Shown here piece after piece: positions 1-8,652 of a stretch of 64,000 bases of DNA. The notes beneath the pieces were generated by a model. The model saw nothing but the letters and a program-made list of their open reading frames with translations. It was not told the origin of the DNA and searched no databases. Each line of letters opens with the position of its first letter. Positions within the stretch are counted from its first letter, which is position 1. The position numbers were made by a program, and so were the translations under genes. The stretch comes from Methylophilus sp. QUAN (GTDB taxonomy: Bacteria > Pseudomonadota > Gammaproteobacteria > Burkholderiales > Methylophilaceae), in assembly GCF_015354445.1 (NCBI RefSeq), contig NZ_JADKYT010000003.1, forward strand, positions 124,001 to 188,000. Direction: 5' to 3'.

Positions 1-609
1 GATGGCCTCTTCGTCGCCTGCTACCCAGCGGTCAAACGGGGCAATATTGGACACCAGCGTACGCTGGAAACTGGCCAGGGCCTGCGTGATCCGCTGCTGG
101 CTAATACTGTCATCGCCAAAGGCCTGGGTAAACAAGGGGCGATAGCCCTGAATTTGCTGTAAACGACTCACCAGACTGGCGAGGTCAAAATTCATTTCGT
201 GTGCGGTGGTGATTGGCAACACGGCCTGTGCTTCAAGGGTGCTGGCGCGGCCATCCCACATGAGTGCACTCAACCATGCACTGTTTAATACTGTCGGCGT
301 GCGACGGGCATTGCTGACGCCTTCTGCCTGCAATGGCAACGTGCGGCCATCACTCCAGCGCTGGTCTGGGGAGTGACAAGTGGCACAAGCCATCCCGCCT
401 GACCTTGAAAGGCGCTGGTCGAAAAACAGGGTTTTTCCCAGCGTGGCTTTTTCCACGGTCAGGGGGTTAGACAGGGGTGATGGAATACTGTCTGGCCGCT
501 TGAATTTTTCCCTCGGAGGAAGATTTGCGGACCAGGCAGTATTCGCCACCATCAGCGTGCTTACGATTAGAACCCAATTTCTAAACAAGATTAAGCTTCT
601 AAACCACAT
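1..609 (-). CDS. mauG: MauG-type di-heme cytochrome c peroxidase homologue, N-terminal 203 residues (3' end cut by window)
   Basis: MauG is the periplasmic di-heme enzyme that completes the tryptophan tryptophylquinone cofactor of methylamine dehydrogenase on the light chain precursor. Reading back from the ATG at 607-609 the frame stays open to base 1. The protein starts with a hydrophobic signal segment (about residues 5-28, ending near TAWSA). It then shows the peroxidase-family features [10 protein letters not shown] and a heme c site CATCH at residues 75-79, followed by the RTPTVLNSA stretch typical of the cytochrome c peroxidase/MauG family. The second heme site lies beyond the window. 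It begins 25 bases after mauA, matching the mauFBEDAG order. The identification rests on family motifs plus position; a generic cytochrome c peroxidase is less likely here. Confidence 0.9.
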   Translation of the reverse strand, partial: MWFRSLILFRNWVLIVSTLMVANTAWSANLPPREKFKRPDSIPSPLSNPLTVEKATLGKTLFFDQRLSRSGGMACATCHSPDQRWSDGRTLPLQAEGVSNARRTPTVLNSAWLSALMWDGRASTLEAQAVLPITTAHEMNFDLASLVSRLQQIQGYRPLFTQAFGDDSISQQRITQALASFQRTLVSNIAPFDRWVAGDEEAI

Positions 610-634
610 ACTGATTTTTCTTTGACAACAAGCG

Positions 635-1198
635 CTAGCTTGCTTTACCCACAATCGGTGAAATGGTGCAGTGATACGTCATGGCATCATTGTCAGCACC
701 AAAGCACCAGACGATATCGTTGTTGAACTCAGGGCGGTACACCGGCAATTCACCTTGTGTATTCACGCAGTTACAACGGCCGCAAGTTTGCTTACCACAG
801 CAGTCACGGTAGGCAATCAGGTAAGTCTGCTGATCACCCGGGTTGTAACAACTGGCCACCCATGAGCTTGGTGACAGACTGCTGCCTGGTGGGCAAGACG
901 TCAAAGTACCGCCGCAGCAGTCACACAGGTTGCCGTCGATCGTACAATGGCGCCAGTAGTCACAAGCCTTGGGGTCTTTGTCCTGCGGCTTGAAGCCACT
1001 TCTGGTCAGGTTACCCGTGGTAGCTGCCTGCACTTCACCACCCAGGCGTGAGCGGCGGTCTACCGGCAACAATGGTAACAAGGCAGAACCGACCAGGAAG
1101 CCACCCAGGCGGCCGATAAAGCCACGGCGGCCGGTTTTGCTGGCGGTGGTCCGTGCCAGCTTCTCAATTTTTGAGTCAAACCCAGTTTCTTTTTTCAT
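635..1198 (-). CDS. mauA: Methylamine dehydrogenase light (beta) chain precursor
   Basis: Catalytic small subunit of the periplasmic methylamine dehydrogenase, which oxidises methylamine to formaldehyde and ammonia using tryptophan tryptophylquinone (TTQ). The 187-aa precursor has a twin-arginine signal (RRGFIG at residues 24-29, hydrophobic stretch to about 45). The mature part carries CDYWRHC and the family's C-terminal [12 protein letters not shown]. The TTQ tryptophans are W113 (SSWVASC) and W164 (DIVWCFGAD), 51 residues apart as in the Paracoccus enzyme (Trp57/Trp108). I chose the ATG at 1198 because GGAGAGAG lies about 8 bases upstream; an in-frame ATG at 1222 lacks such a site. The mature chain has 14 cysteines, two more (C95, C139) than the 12 I recall for Paracoccus. 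Tat export fits the tatCBA operon at 7219-8468. Confidence 0.97.
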   Translation of the reverse strand: MKKETGFDSKIEKLARTTASKTGRRGFIGRLGGFLVGSALLPLLPVDRRSRLGGEVQAATTGNLTRSGFKPQDKDPKACDYWRHCTIDGNLCDCCGGTLTSCPPGSSLSPSSWVASCYNPGDQQTYLIAYRDCCGKQTCGRCNCVNTQGELPVYRPEFNNDIVWCFGADNDAMTYHCTISPIVGKAS

Positions 1199-1237
1199 TT
1201 CGTTTACTCTCTCCGTAATCAAGACGTGAACCAGCGC

Positions 1238-1873
1238 TTAATGCACTTTGTTCGCGGTCACTTGTTTAAATTTAGGGGCAGTGTTTTCATCCTTGAGGTA
1301 GTTCTGCAAGGTTGAGTGGCCATGACGGATAGTCTCAAACAGGCTTTCTACATGCTCACGGGTATTGCACAGGCCTTTAGCCAGGATTTTGCCGTCCTGA
1401 TCCAGCAACACGCCGTAAGGTACTTTTGATACTTGGTAGCGCATGCCAATCTCGGCAGAAACCACATACAACTCACCATCCAACGGGTGATCCTTGAGGA
1501 ACTGGCGATGCTCAGCCTGGGTACCGTCACTGATCAGAATCACGTCAGTCTCTTCAATCGCTGCCACTGAGCGAATGATAGGCAACAGTTTCTGGCAGAT
1601 CGGGCAGGATGGGCCGGTAAACATCAGCAAGCTTGGGCGGCCCGGGGTGATGGAGCGGCCGACCAGCACTGGCTCGCCGTCGAAGGTGTTCACGTTGAAA
1701 ATCGGTGAACGTTCGCCGACATCCGGACCGTGGTCTATCATCATGGCGCCCAGCGGTGCTGAACGTTCATGTAACAAGCCAATTTGACGGATCACGCCCA
1801 GCATTAATGCTGCCAATGCCAAAAATGCTCCCCACAACAGCACATTTGATGCAATCAAGATTCCACTAGTCAT
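1238..1873 (-). CDS. mauD: MauD, thioredoxin-fold protein for methylamine dehydrogenase maturation
   Basis: MauD is required for stable light chain, probably by helping form its many disulfides. The 211-aa protein has one N-terminal membrane anchor (about residues 5-28) and a thioredoxin-like domain on the outer face. The redox motif C90-P-I-C93 follows the strand SLLMFTGPS, and a cis-Pro region occurs at VPYGVLL. Its start overlaps the end of mauE by 8 bases and mauA follows after 39 bases, so it is translated within the mau operon. Length and motif match known MauD proteins. The disulfide isomerase role is established for the family only by inference and mutant phenotype. Confidence 0.95.
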   Translation of the reverse strand: MTSGILIASNVLLWGAFLALAALMLGVIRQIGLLHERSAPLGAMMIDHGPDVGERSPIFNVNTFDGEPVLVGRSITPGRPSLLMFTGPSCPICQKLLPIIRSVAAIEETDVILISDGTQAEHRQFLKDHPLDGELYVVSAEIGMRYQVSKVPYGVLLDQDGKILAKGLCNTREHVESLFETIRHGHSTLQNYLKDENTAPKFKQVTANKVH

Positions 1874-2438
1874 TTGAATTTCCTTTATAGATTTCTAATT
1901 TATGTTTGGTCGCTGGAAAGCCAACCATCAGGTCTGCCGCCATGTAAATCAGTGACAGCATGACGGCCGAAGCCAATGCAGTCAGGGCTGATTCGATGCT
2001 AATGCCAGATATCTCCAACGGCACTGCAGCGACATACAAGCTCATTCCAGCCAGGGCCAAGGCTCTCAGCACGTGAAACATACCGATACGGCTCATGCTG
2101 GTCGGGCGGCGCACACAACCACAATCAATGTGGGTGCGGCCACGGCCGACATTCACCGCAATGGCGAAAGAGAACAGCATGAACAGCCCGGCAGCCACAC
2201 AGGCGGCCGTGGTGCGTAGTGAAGGCACCAGCAAGGCGATTGCGCATCCCAGTTCCACCCATGGCAATAACTTGGCAAAAGGTGCAACCAGAAAATTAGG
2301 CAAAAGCTTGTAGTTGGCCACTACGCCCAGGAACTCATCCTGACTGCGGAGCTTGGGAATTGCTGCTGCTGCGAGAATCAGCGCCACAAACAATGACGCG
2401 AATATCGCAACGGTAGGATCATTCACCATCGAGTCCAT
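1866..2438 (-). CDS. mauE: MauE, integral membrane protein for methylamine dehydrogenase maturation
   Basis: A membrane protein of about 190 aa with four to five hydrophobic segments, two of them near [18 protein letters not shown] and [13 protein letters not shown]. It belongs to the MauE/DoxX-like group, and MauE acts with MauD in light-chain folding. A cysteine pair CGC near residue 108 (HIDCGCVRR) sits next to a predicted membrane segment and may exchange electrons with MauD; that is inference. The ATG at 2438 begins 8 bases after the mauB stop codon. The frame stays open to a TTG at 2459 that would overlap mauB by 14 bases, but the ATG is the more likely start. The gene overlaps mauD by 8 bases. 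Confidence 0.93.
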   Translation of the reverse strand: MDSMVNDPTVAIFASLFVALILAAAAIPKLRSQDEFLGVVANYKLLPNFLVAPFAKLLPWVELGCAIALLVPSLRTTAACVAAGLFMLFSFAIAVNVGRGRTHIDCGCVRRPTSMSRIGMFHVLRALALAGMSLYVAAVPLEISGISIESALTALASAVMLSLIYMAADLMVGFPATKHKLEIYKGNSND

Positions 2439-2445
2439 ATCGATC

Positions 2446-3663
2446 TCACTTATCCGCAATGAAAATCATGGAAGGTGCACGGCCCAGTTCATCAATACTG
2501 GATAAGGCCTTGCCGCTCACAGCATCAAAAGTGAACAGTGTTTTCGCTTCTTCAGACACCGCGTACAAGTACGGCTTTTCATCCTGGCTCACAGCGATAG
2601 AGTTGATTTCATGCTTCAACTCGATACGACGCAGGCGTTTGCCGGAGGTCGCGTCAACCACAAACACATAGCGGCTAGGCAATTTGTGCGTCCATTTTTC
2701 GCGTTGGTCTGCCAGCAAATACAGCTCATTACGTGCTTTGTGGTAAGTTAGGGTTTGCCAGCCACCTGGACGCCATTTGTCCGCTTTTTCCTTGTCGGTA
2801 AACACTTCAATTGGTTTGAGGAACTCGGCACCGGTCTCAGATAATTTCGCCTGAAAAATCTTGCCTTCGTACGTCGGCCAGGCCAGGTGGTTATTTGAGT
2901 TTGAGTAGTACGGGTTATTCAGCAGATACTCTTTTTCAGTATGGAATACCTTGGTTGGCTTCTGCTTGGTATTGCCCTTGTTGTCATAGGTGAACTGCAT
3001 CAAAGAACCATCACGACAGTGCATGAAGAAGTTCTGGTTTGCCGTTGGAAAAATATGGTAGCAATCCGGCACATTCATGATTTTCACGAAGGCTTTTTTC
3101 TCCAGGTCCACCAGACCGACACCAGGTGAAGGTGAGAACTGCTGGAACAGCAAGTGCTTGTCATCAACACTCAAACCAGCCGTACGCTCGAACACACCGG
3201 TCAGGAAGCGGCCTTCTGGAATATCGATATCGGCAATCGGCTCATGCGTTCTGGTATCAATTAACTCCAGATAATCATCACGCTTGCCACGGGCCACGCG
3301 GGAATACATGGTATTGGCGATGGCTAAAAACTTGCCATCTGACGCCACCATAACGTTAGGCAATTTACCGGCATCGGTCATGCCGAGCAGCTTGCTGGAT
3401 TTGCCATCTATTGAATAAACAGTAGATGTCATATGGAAGTTACCTGGATCCATCACGTAAACACGTTTGGAATCGCTAGGTGGTGCCACTGCGATAGATG
3501 TTTCATCCTGCAACTTGGCAGTGATCTCTGAACCGAGCTGGTTTGGCGTTGCATCCGCCATGGCCAGGCTGCTGGATAGCATGAGTGCTGCCAAAACCAG
3601 CCCCCCCGCCAAGCCTGTCGGCTTAGCTTGACGAATCATCGATGGATGATCGAATGTTGTCAT
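2446..3663 (-). CDS. mauB: Methylamine dehydrogenase heavy (alpha) chain
   Basis: Large periplasmic subunit (405 aa) of methylamine dehydrogenase, which with MauA forms the alpha2-beta2 enzyme. A Sec-type signal peptide covers about the first 36 residues ([19 protein letters not shown]). The rest is the seven-bladed beta-propeller family, with family stretches such as [32 protein letters not shown] and [19 protein letters not shown]. Length and order in the cluster agree with known MauB. It starts 62 bases after mauF on the same strand. No separate promoter is evident between them. Confidence 0.97.
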   Translation of the reverse strand: MTTFDHPSMIRQAKPTGLAGGLVLAALMLSSSLAMADATPNQLGSEITAKLQDETSIAVAPPSDSKRVYVMDPGNFHMTSTVYSIDGKSSKLLGMTDAGKLPNVMVASDGKFLAIANTMYSRVARGKRDDYLELIDTRTHEPIADIDIPEGRFLTGVFERTAGLSVDDKHLLFQQFSPSPGVGLVDLEKKAFVKIMNVPDCYHIFPTANQNFFMHCRDGSLMQFTYDNKGNTKQKPTKVFHTEKEYLLNNPYYSNSNNHLAWPTYEGKIFQAKLSETGAEFLKPIEVFTDKEKADKWRPGGWQTLTYHKARNELYLLADQREKWTHKLPSRYVFVVDATSGKRLRRIELKHEINSIAVSQDEKPYLYAVSEEAKTLFTFDAVSGKALSSIDELGRAPSMIFIADK

Positions 3664-3724
3664 AAATCCTCCTAATATTTTTAAATGGATAGAACTTGCT
3701 ATTGCGTCTGGTGTTGCTACCGGC

Positions 3725-4582
3725 TTACAGCATCACCAGCATTAAAGCTGCTGAAGCGATCGCCAATAACAGGAAACCATCAACTTCAACTGCACTTTCC
3801 TGCCAACGGGCCAACCAGGCTTGAACCGACTGATCCTTAACAGGTAAGAAGTTAACTGCCACTGGCAAGCAGCGACCGATATTGAATACGGCGATCACGG
3901 CAATGCCCGCCTTGACACCACCACTGAGCAAAGCCACGCCAGTCACGATGTACAGCATCGGCGTTTGCACATAAGTCAGGTAGTTCATGCCCAGCGAGAA
4001 GCCATACAGCAGGCCAATCACAGAGGAACGGAAGCGGAAGCGTGCATCATGTGGTACTTGCGCACGGCGTTGCGGATAAGGCATCTTCAAAAAGCCAAAC
4101 TGGTGCAAACCGTAACCAATCGCCAGCACTGCCAGGCCGATCACCGAGTACTGCAATGGCACTTCGGCAAACAGCAGCCAGCTGACACCACCCAGCGCGC
4201 CACCGAGCACCACAGCACCGATGGCATAGCCCACGGCATGCGTGAAAAAGGTAGGCGCCCAACGGGCAACCGAGCCGAATGAGTAGCGGCCTGCCGGTCT
4301 CAATAAACTTAAACTTGAATAACCGCAAGGAGACCAGGTAGACAGCAAGCCGCCGACAAAAGCCAGCAACACAAACAAGCCAGTGAGTGCCATCTCCACC
4401 GACATCGCGCTATGCATGACGCGACCGGCAAACACACCGGCGGCAATCGCGGTGAGCATCATGATGAAGCGCGTACCGGTCGATTGTGATTTTGAAAAAT
4501 GATACGCATCAGGGACACAGGTCTCAGCTGCGTAAGTTTGGGACGCATGACTGATGGCAGCAGTCCCTATGTTCATACTCAT
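3725..4582 (-). CDS. mauF: MauF, membrane protein, first gene of the mau operon
   Basis: MauF is an integral membrane protein essential for methylamine dehydrogenase formation. The 285-aa product has about seven hydrophobic segments and a membrane-embedded SPCGYSSLSLL motif of the kind seen in CcdA/DsbD-type thiol transporters, which suggests (not shown) a role in passing electrons to MauD/MauE. I start it at the ATG at 4582 because AAAGGAGG (4587-4594) lies 4 bases upstream; the longer frame from 4630 has no ribosome binding site. It is the first gene of mauFBEDAG. The operon promoter should lie in 4583-4730, where I see no convincing activator site. Confidence 0.93.
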   Translation of the reverse strand: MSMNIGTAAISHASQTYAAETCVPDAYHFSKSQSTGTRFIMMLTAIAAGVFAGRVMHSAMSVEMALTGLFVLLAFVGGLLSTWSPCGYSSLSLLRPAGRYSFGSVARWAPTFFTHAVGYAIGAVVLGGALGGVSWLLFAEVPLQYSVIGLAVLAIGYGLHQFGFLKMPYPQRRAQVPHDARFRFRSSVIGLLYGFSLGMNYLTYVQTPMLYIVTGVALLSGGVKAGIAVIAVFNIGRCLPVAVNFLPVKDQSVQAWLARWQESAVEVDGFLLLAIASAALMLVML

Positions 4583-4729
4583 ATTTCCTCCTTTGGCCTG
4601 CTGGCCTAAGCTTTGTTTTGAATGAAGCATGAATATAGCGGCCTTGATTCACGGGCTTTAGCAAAAATCGGCATATCCCTTTTGGGAGCGTTTTATGAAG
4701 GCCAAGTCATGCCAGTTTTTACTATTGAG

Positions 4730-4780
4730 AAAAAAGCCCCTTCTTTGTGAAGGACATGTTGGAGATATCTGGAAGGGGCT
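4730..4780 (-). terminator. Rho-independent terminator after the outer-membrane barrel gene
   Basis: On the minus strand AGCCCCTTC (4780-4772) pairs with GAAGGGGCT (4743-4735) around a 28-base loop and is followed by a run of T (4735-4730). It closes the gene at 4835-5677 and separates it from mauF. Confidence 0.8.
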
Positions 4781-4834
4781 ATAAACCGGGAACAGCTGGC
4801 CCGGCGAGCCAGCTAGCAGGCGAAAAATCCGCGA

Positions 4835-5677
4835 CTACATATTCAGGCGGATATAGCCAAAGAACTTGTTTTGAGCGGTTTTATAGCCATCTGCAGCTGT
4901 GTACCAGTCATCGTTGGCATCAATCGCCACATAACTGACCCCTGCGTTCCAGCCTTTCACACTACCAATGGAGAAGTCTTTATTGAGGCCAACCGAGTAA
5001 TCGGTGTAATTGCCGATGTAATAGTTTTTAACCACCTGGTGGCCAACATGAAACACACAGTTGATGCCGGTATTGGCTAATGGTGTGGTGTAACTCGCCT
5101 CGACATAGTGACTGCCTTTGGAGCCGCCCTCGCCCATCTCGTGATTGCCTATCATGGCGTGCCCCATAGACACCGTATTGACACCAAACCAGTCTGTCAG
5201 TGAATGTGAGTATTTAAGATTGAACTGATGGTAATCGACAGCGATATTGGCTTCTGCCACATGCGGATGCTGGCCAACATAGTGCCGGTTTTGCGGGTAG
5301 TAATACTCAATAAAGCCGGCCGTCACTGTGGCATCATTAGCAAACGTTTTTTTAAAGCCGCCATACAGATCGATCTCGTAGGTGTTGCCATAAATCGCAT
5401 CTTTATTGACATTGGTATAACCCAGCCCCAGGAACCAGCCACTATCATGTGAATAATCCACGGCCGCCTGAAACGCGCCACGGCCACGGCCATACGAAAT
5501 GCCTCTGAACAAATAATCGCTATAAATGCCCACATTGCCATTGAGATGATGCGGGGATGCAGCTGACTCAGCCGGCCTCCCTTTATCCAGGCTGATCCCC
5601 TCTTCTGCGTGCGCCGGACTGGCCAGCAGGGTAAATAACAACCATGCGCCAAGCTGGCGCTTTCTTTCCTTGTGCAT
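4835..5677 (-). CDS. TorF/Gcw_chp-family outer membrane beta-barrel protein
   Basis: 280-aa protein with a clear signal peptide (about residues 1-24, ending SPAHA). The rest is rich in alternating aromatic/polar strands: NGNVGIYSDYLFRGISYG, SGWFLGLGYTNV and a C-terminal FFGYIRLNM. That pattern matches the family annotated as TorF putative porin or Gcw_chp. The SDYLFRGIS motif is its usual signature. The substrate is unknown. A good ribosome binding site (GAGAGGAAA) precedes the ATG. It is transcribed divergently from the AraC-type regulator at 6181, which could control it, and it lies upstream of the mau operon behind its own terminator. A role in methylamine uptake is possible but unsupported by sequence. 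Confidence 0.85.
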   Translation of the reverse strand: MHKERKRQLGAWLLFTLLASPAHAEEGISLDKGRPAESAASPHHLNGNVGIYSDYLFRGISYGRGRGAFQAAVDYSHDSGWFLGLGYTNVNKDAIYGNTYEIDLYGGFKKTFANDATVTAGFIEYYYPQNRHYVGQHPHVAEANIAVDYHQFNLKYSHSLTDWFGVNTVSMGHAMIGNHEMGEGGSKGSHYVEASYTTPLANTGINCVFHVGHQVVKNYYIGNYTDYSVGLNKDFSIGSVKGWNAGVSYVAIDANDDWYTAADGYKTAQNKFFGYIRLNM

Positions 5678-6180
5678 AGATTTCCTCTCTCATCGCTCTT
5701 TAATTTTTTAGTGTTGATGCATCAACCGGGCTAGAAAGAAAGGCAGGGAAATTCAGACATAAAACCGCATGTCATGACTGGTGTTTTGCAACATTGTTTG
5801 TCATGATGCAAACACCGTGGTCACCCATGGTTACCCCCTGCCTAGCACTAGCGGCTAGTTGATTCGTTTCAATTTGAAGCGATGTGACAATAGCGACGAT
5901 GCAGAAAGCGATGTAGCAAGAATTGGCAAAGCTGCGAAAAAATGCAGAAAAAGCCTGCGTGTTTTGCCGTTTATTGCTATCCATCTGGACATTTCCGCTC
6001 TAAAGTGGCACTTACAGGCAGTTTTTCTGTCATAAAAAATAATAAAACCGGGTGTTTAAGGCCTAAAAAGCAATAAAAATAATAAAAAACAATGAATTTA
6101 GTCCGAATATTTATATAAATGGACTTTCATGGATATCCCCACCGCACTCTCTAAAGCGGTGAATATCAGGAGCGATTAAA
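5678..6180. promoter_or_regulatory. Divergent intergenic region between the barrel protein and AraC-type regulator
   Basis: About 500 bases without a credible gene. It is AT-rich at 6035-6125. A short inverted repeat CACCGC (6140-6145) / GCGGTG (6156-6161) sits just ahead of AGGAGC, the ribosome binding site of the regulator, so it would lie in the leader of that mRNA. No confident -35/-10 pair or sigma-54 site was found; a GG-GC pair near 6005 has the wrong spacing. Confidence 0.4.
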
Positions 6181-7191
6181 ATGGGGTTTAGAGAAACAAT
6201 ACTGGGGCTGGACCAGCTGGTCAGCCCTGACTTTCACTTGGTGAAACGCAACACCGGCGATGTGCTGGAACAGGCAGATGCTTTGCCGTTTTGGTCACAG
6301 GACTATACGCAGTTGAGTAAAGGTGTTTTTTCAGGGGCCGTAAACAGTGTGAGCTGTAACGGCATCCAAATCTTCACTGAAACCATGAACCGGGCCGTGG
6401 ACCAGATTGCCAGTGCACCGCAAGACTCTTATGTCATCGGGCTCACCACGGTGGTTGAAGGCGAAGCCAGTTGGGGATTGTTGCCGGTGCGGGTCAACTC
6501 GCTGATTACCCTGGATAAAAATGCCGAGCTGTATTTCAGGACATCGACCATTTCAGAAATTACCGTGGCGGTCATCCCGGCCAAACGACTCGAAGCCTAT
6601 GCAGAGAAGATAGACTGGATGAACTTCAGCCAGGTGATGGGGACGATCAAACCGGTAGAGTTACTGCCAGCGAATGTCGCCAGGCTATTACTCAGCGCAC
6701 TGCAATATGGCTTGCAATTTGGCGCCGAGCAGGAGCAACAGCTGGATAACCGGCAAAAATGGGAAAGCTTTGAAGAAGACCTGATGTCGGCCTGTTTGCA
6801 TGCACTGTTCCACGCCAGTGAAAATACGCATCCGCACTTTGATCACCGCATTCCGCGTTATATTGTGAATCGCGTCAGGAGCTCAACCTTAACCAACCCG
6901 AGCTTTCCGCTCACCATTGAAGAGCTGTGCAAGGCTTTAAAAGTCAGCCGTAGAACCCTGAACCATGCGTTTATCCGGGTGCTGGGAATCACCCCCGTCA
7001 CCTATATGCGCAATGTGCGACTGCAACGCATCCGCATCGAATTGCTCAATGCTTCAAAAGATGTTTCCAGCATCGCCCACGTCGCCAGCAAGTGGGGCTT
7101 CTGGCATATGAGCCTGTTTTCGCGCTATTACCGTGAACTGTTTGGGGAATGCCCGATAGACACCCTGCAAAGAGCAAGAGGCCTGAAGTAG
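6181..7191 (+). CDS. AraC-family transcriptional regulator
   Basis: 336-aa regulator. The C-terminal third (about residues 230-335) is an AraC-type double helix-turn-helix: LTIEELCKALKVSRRTLNHAF for the first helix pair, then the family patterns GITPVTYMRNVRLQRIR and VASKWGFWHMSLFSRYYRELFG. The N-terminal 220 residues look like a beta-rich sensor (cupin-like) domain with no recognisable ligand motif. The ATG at 6181 follows AGGAGCGATTAAA. It is divergent from the outer-membrane gene and ends in its own terminator. Neighbouring targets could be that gene or mau; there is no direct evidence for either. Confidence 0.88.
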   Translation: MGFRETILGLDQLVSPDFHLVKRNTGDVLEQADALPFWSQDYTQLSKGVFSGAVNSVSCNGIQIFTETMNRAVDQIASAPQDSYVIGLTTVVEGEASWGLLPVRVNSLITLDKNAELYFRTSTISEITVAVIPAKRLEAYAEKIDWMNFSQVMGTIKPVELLPANVARLLLSALQYGLQFGAEQEQQLDNRQKWESFEEDLMSACLHALFHASENTHPHFDHRIPRYIVNRVRSSTLTNPSFPLTIEELCKALKVSRRTLNHAFIRVLGITPVTYMRNVRLQRIRIELLNASKDVSSIAHVASKWGFWHMSLFSRYYRELFGECPIDTLQRARGLK

Positions 7192-7203
7192 GCCTCTTTT
7201 TTA
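7177..7203 (+). terminator. Terminator of the AraC-type regulator
   Basis: AGAGGCCT (7177-7184) pairs with AGGCCTCT (7190-7197) and is followed by six T. The stem includes the stop codon of the regulator gene. Confidence 0.85.
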
Positions 7204-7218
7204 CACTGCCCATCACTC

Positions 7219-7965
7219 TTAATGGTTCGGCAGCATCGCCATTTCTGCACGATTGCGACGGTAAATCAATACACGCGCCACCAGCAAACCCAGCTCATAT
7301 AACAACCACAGCGGAATTGCCAGCATGCATTGCGAAATGATATCGGGCGGGGTAAAAATAGCCCCCACGACAAATGCGCCGACAATCACATAACCGCGGC
7401 TTTCTTTCAAAGTCTGTAATTCGACCAGTCCCATGTAGGCAATCGCCACGACGATAATCGGTGTTTGAAAAGACACCCCAAATGCCAGCGTGATGGAGAT
7501 GAGAAAATCCAGGTAATTCCCAATTTCCGTCATCACCGCCACCCCTGCTGGCGCGCTGCCGATAATAAATTTGAACACTACCGGGATCACCACATAAAAG
7601 GCAAAACAGGCGCCCAACATAAATAGCGACAAACTGGCCAATACGCCCAGCACGCTCATGAACTTTTCTTTTGGATACAGCCCTGGCTGCACAAATTTCC
7701 ACAGTTGGTACAAAGTGTGCGGCAGGCTCAATACAAACGCCACATACAAGGCAATCTTCAGCGGAATCATGAACGGAGACGTGACAGAAGTGGCAATCAT
7801 CCTGCCCCCTGCTGGCAACTGGCTCAGCAAAGGCGCCACAAAAAACTGATGCAACTCATTGGCGAATGGCACGGTCATGCATGCGGCCAGCAACAGGCCA
7901 AGCAAGATGCGGATAAAACGCGTGCGTAACTCGTAAAAATGGCTGAGGGTATCGGTGTGTCCCAT
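7219..7965 (-). CDS. tatC: Sec-independent protein translocase TatC
   Basis: 248-aa polytopic membrane protein, six predicted membrane segments, core receptor of the twin-arginine export pathway. It carries family features: HFYELRTRFIRI at the N-terminus, SPFMIPLKIALYVAFVLSLP, LWKFVQPGLYPKEK, and the ESRGYVIVGAFVVGAIFTPPD loop. It follows tatB by 7 bases and is the last gene of tatABC. Its substrates in this window probably include MauA (twin-arginine signal). Confidence 0.97.
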   Translation of the reverse strand: MGHTDTLSHFYELRTRFIRILLGLLLAACMTVPFANELHQFFVAPLLSQLPAGGRMIATSVTSPFMIPLKIALYVAFVLSLPHTLYQLWKFVQPGLYPKEKFMSVLGVLASLSLFMLGACFAFYVVIPVVFKFIIGSAPAGVAVMTEIGNYLDFLISITLAFGVSFQTPIIVVAIAYMGLVELQTLKESRGYVIVGAFVVGAIFTPPDIISQCMLAIPLWLLYELGLLVARVLIYRRNRAEMAMLPNH

Positions 7966-7972
7966 CTTGGTT

Positions 7973-8302
7973 TTACTTTAAAGCGACTGGCTCGGCAACT
8001 GGCACCGGTGGTGCCGGTTTGGTGGCAGCTGGCGGCAGCACCATATCCTCAATTTCTGTATGCACATCAATCAAGGTAGATTGCATAGACAGCAACTTCT
8101 GCTGCGCATCAGCCGTGGCTTTCTTCATGGTATCCAGCGCCACCTGACGGTCAATATCCTGCTTCACGCCAGAGATATAGCGTTGCACACGGCCATACAG
8201 CAAGCCATAAGTCCTGGCCAGCTTCGGCAGTTTGTCGGGGCCGATCACAATCAACGCCACCACGACGATGACGATAATTTCAGAAAACCCGACCTCAAAC
8301 AT
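7973..8302 (-). CDS. tatB: Sec-independent protein translocase TatB
   Basis: 109-aa protein with the TatB N-terminal membrane helix and amphipathic hinge ([19 protein letters not shown], then [13 protein letters not shown]), a charged helix to about residue 80 and a proline/alanine-rich tail. The conserved Glu near position 8 and the GPDKLP motif distinguish it from TatA. Its ATG overlaps the tatA stop codon (ATGTTTGA). Confidence 0.96.
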   Translation of the reverse strand: MFEVGFSEIIVIVVVALIVIGPDKLPKLARTYGLLYGRVQRYISGVKQDIDRQVALDTMKKATADAQQKLLSMQSTLIDVHTEIEDMVLPPAATKPAPPVPVAEPVALK

Positions 8303-8468
8303 GCTTGGATTGATCCTCGATGGCAGCGGGTTGCTCGTTCATGGCTTCTTTAAAGCTTTTCACCGCGCCACCCACATCGCCCCCCAGGTTACGCAACCGC
8401 TTGGTGCCAAACACCATGGTCACGACGGCCAACACAATGACCCAATGCCAAATACTAAAACTGCCCAT
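8295..8468 (-). CDS. tatA: Sec-independent protein translocase TatA
   Basis: A 57-aa gene read directly from the minus strand, ATG at 8466-8468, TGA overlapping the tatB start. It begins [20 protein letters not shown] (membrane helix), then the TatA hinge [20 protein letters not shown] and a short charged tail. This is the usual TatA layout: SIWHW near the N-terminus and FGTKRL..GxDxGxAxKxF. It is short for TatA but complete, and the gene order tatA-tatB-tatC is canonical. Confidence 0.95.
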   Translation of the reverse strand: MGSFSIWHWVIVLAVVTMVFGTKRLRNLGGDVGGAVKSFKEAMNEQPAAIEDQSKHV

Positions 8469-8601
8469 GTCAAATCCCCTGTTATGTGTTCATAGATGGT
8501 TGCTGCAATCATCCGCCATAACAAGCGCTTGAGTTAGTAAAAATTGGCATAACCTTCACCCGCGCTTCTGTCTGGCGCATAAATCCACGCCTCAAAAGAA
8601 C

Positions 8602-8633
8602 AAAGCCCTCATGACAAACATCATGAGGGCTTT
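8602..8633 (-). terminator. Terminator at the end of the monooxygenase operon
   Basis: AAAGCCCTCATGA (8602-8614) and TCATGAGGGCTTT (8621-8633) form a 13-bp stem. It closes the minus-strand operon ending at 8653 and isolates it from tatA. On the minus strand the trailing T run is short. Confidence 0.75.
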
Positions 8634-8652
8634 AAACAACCTATTGCCGGTG

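Noticed and set aside
5772-5984. A 70-codon open frame on the minus strand between the barrel gene and the AraC regulator
   Set aside because: No ribosome binding site, no recognisable family, atypical composition; the region is more likely promoter DNA.
6003-6020. TGGCAC-like sequence resembling a sigma-54 promoter before the AraC regulator
   Set aside because: The -12 GC does not fall ten bases after the GG.
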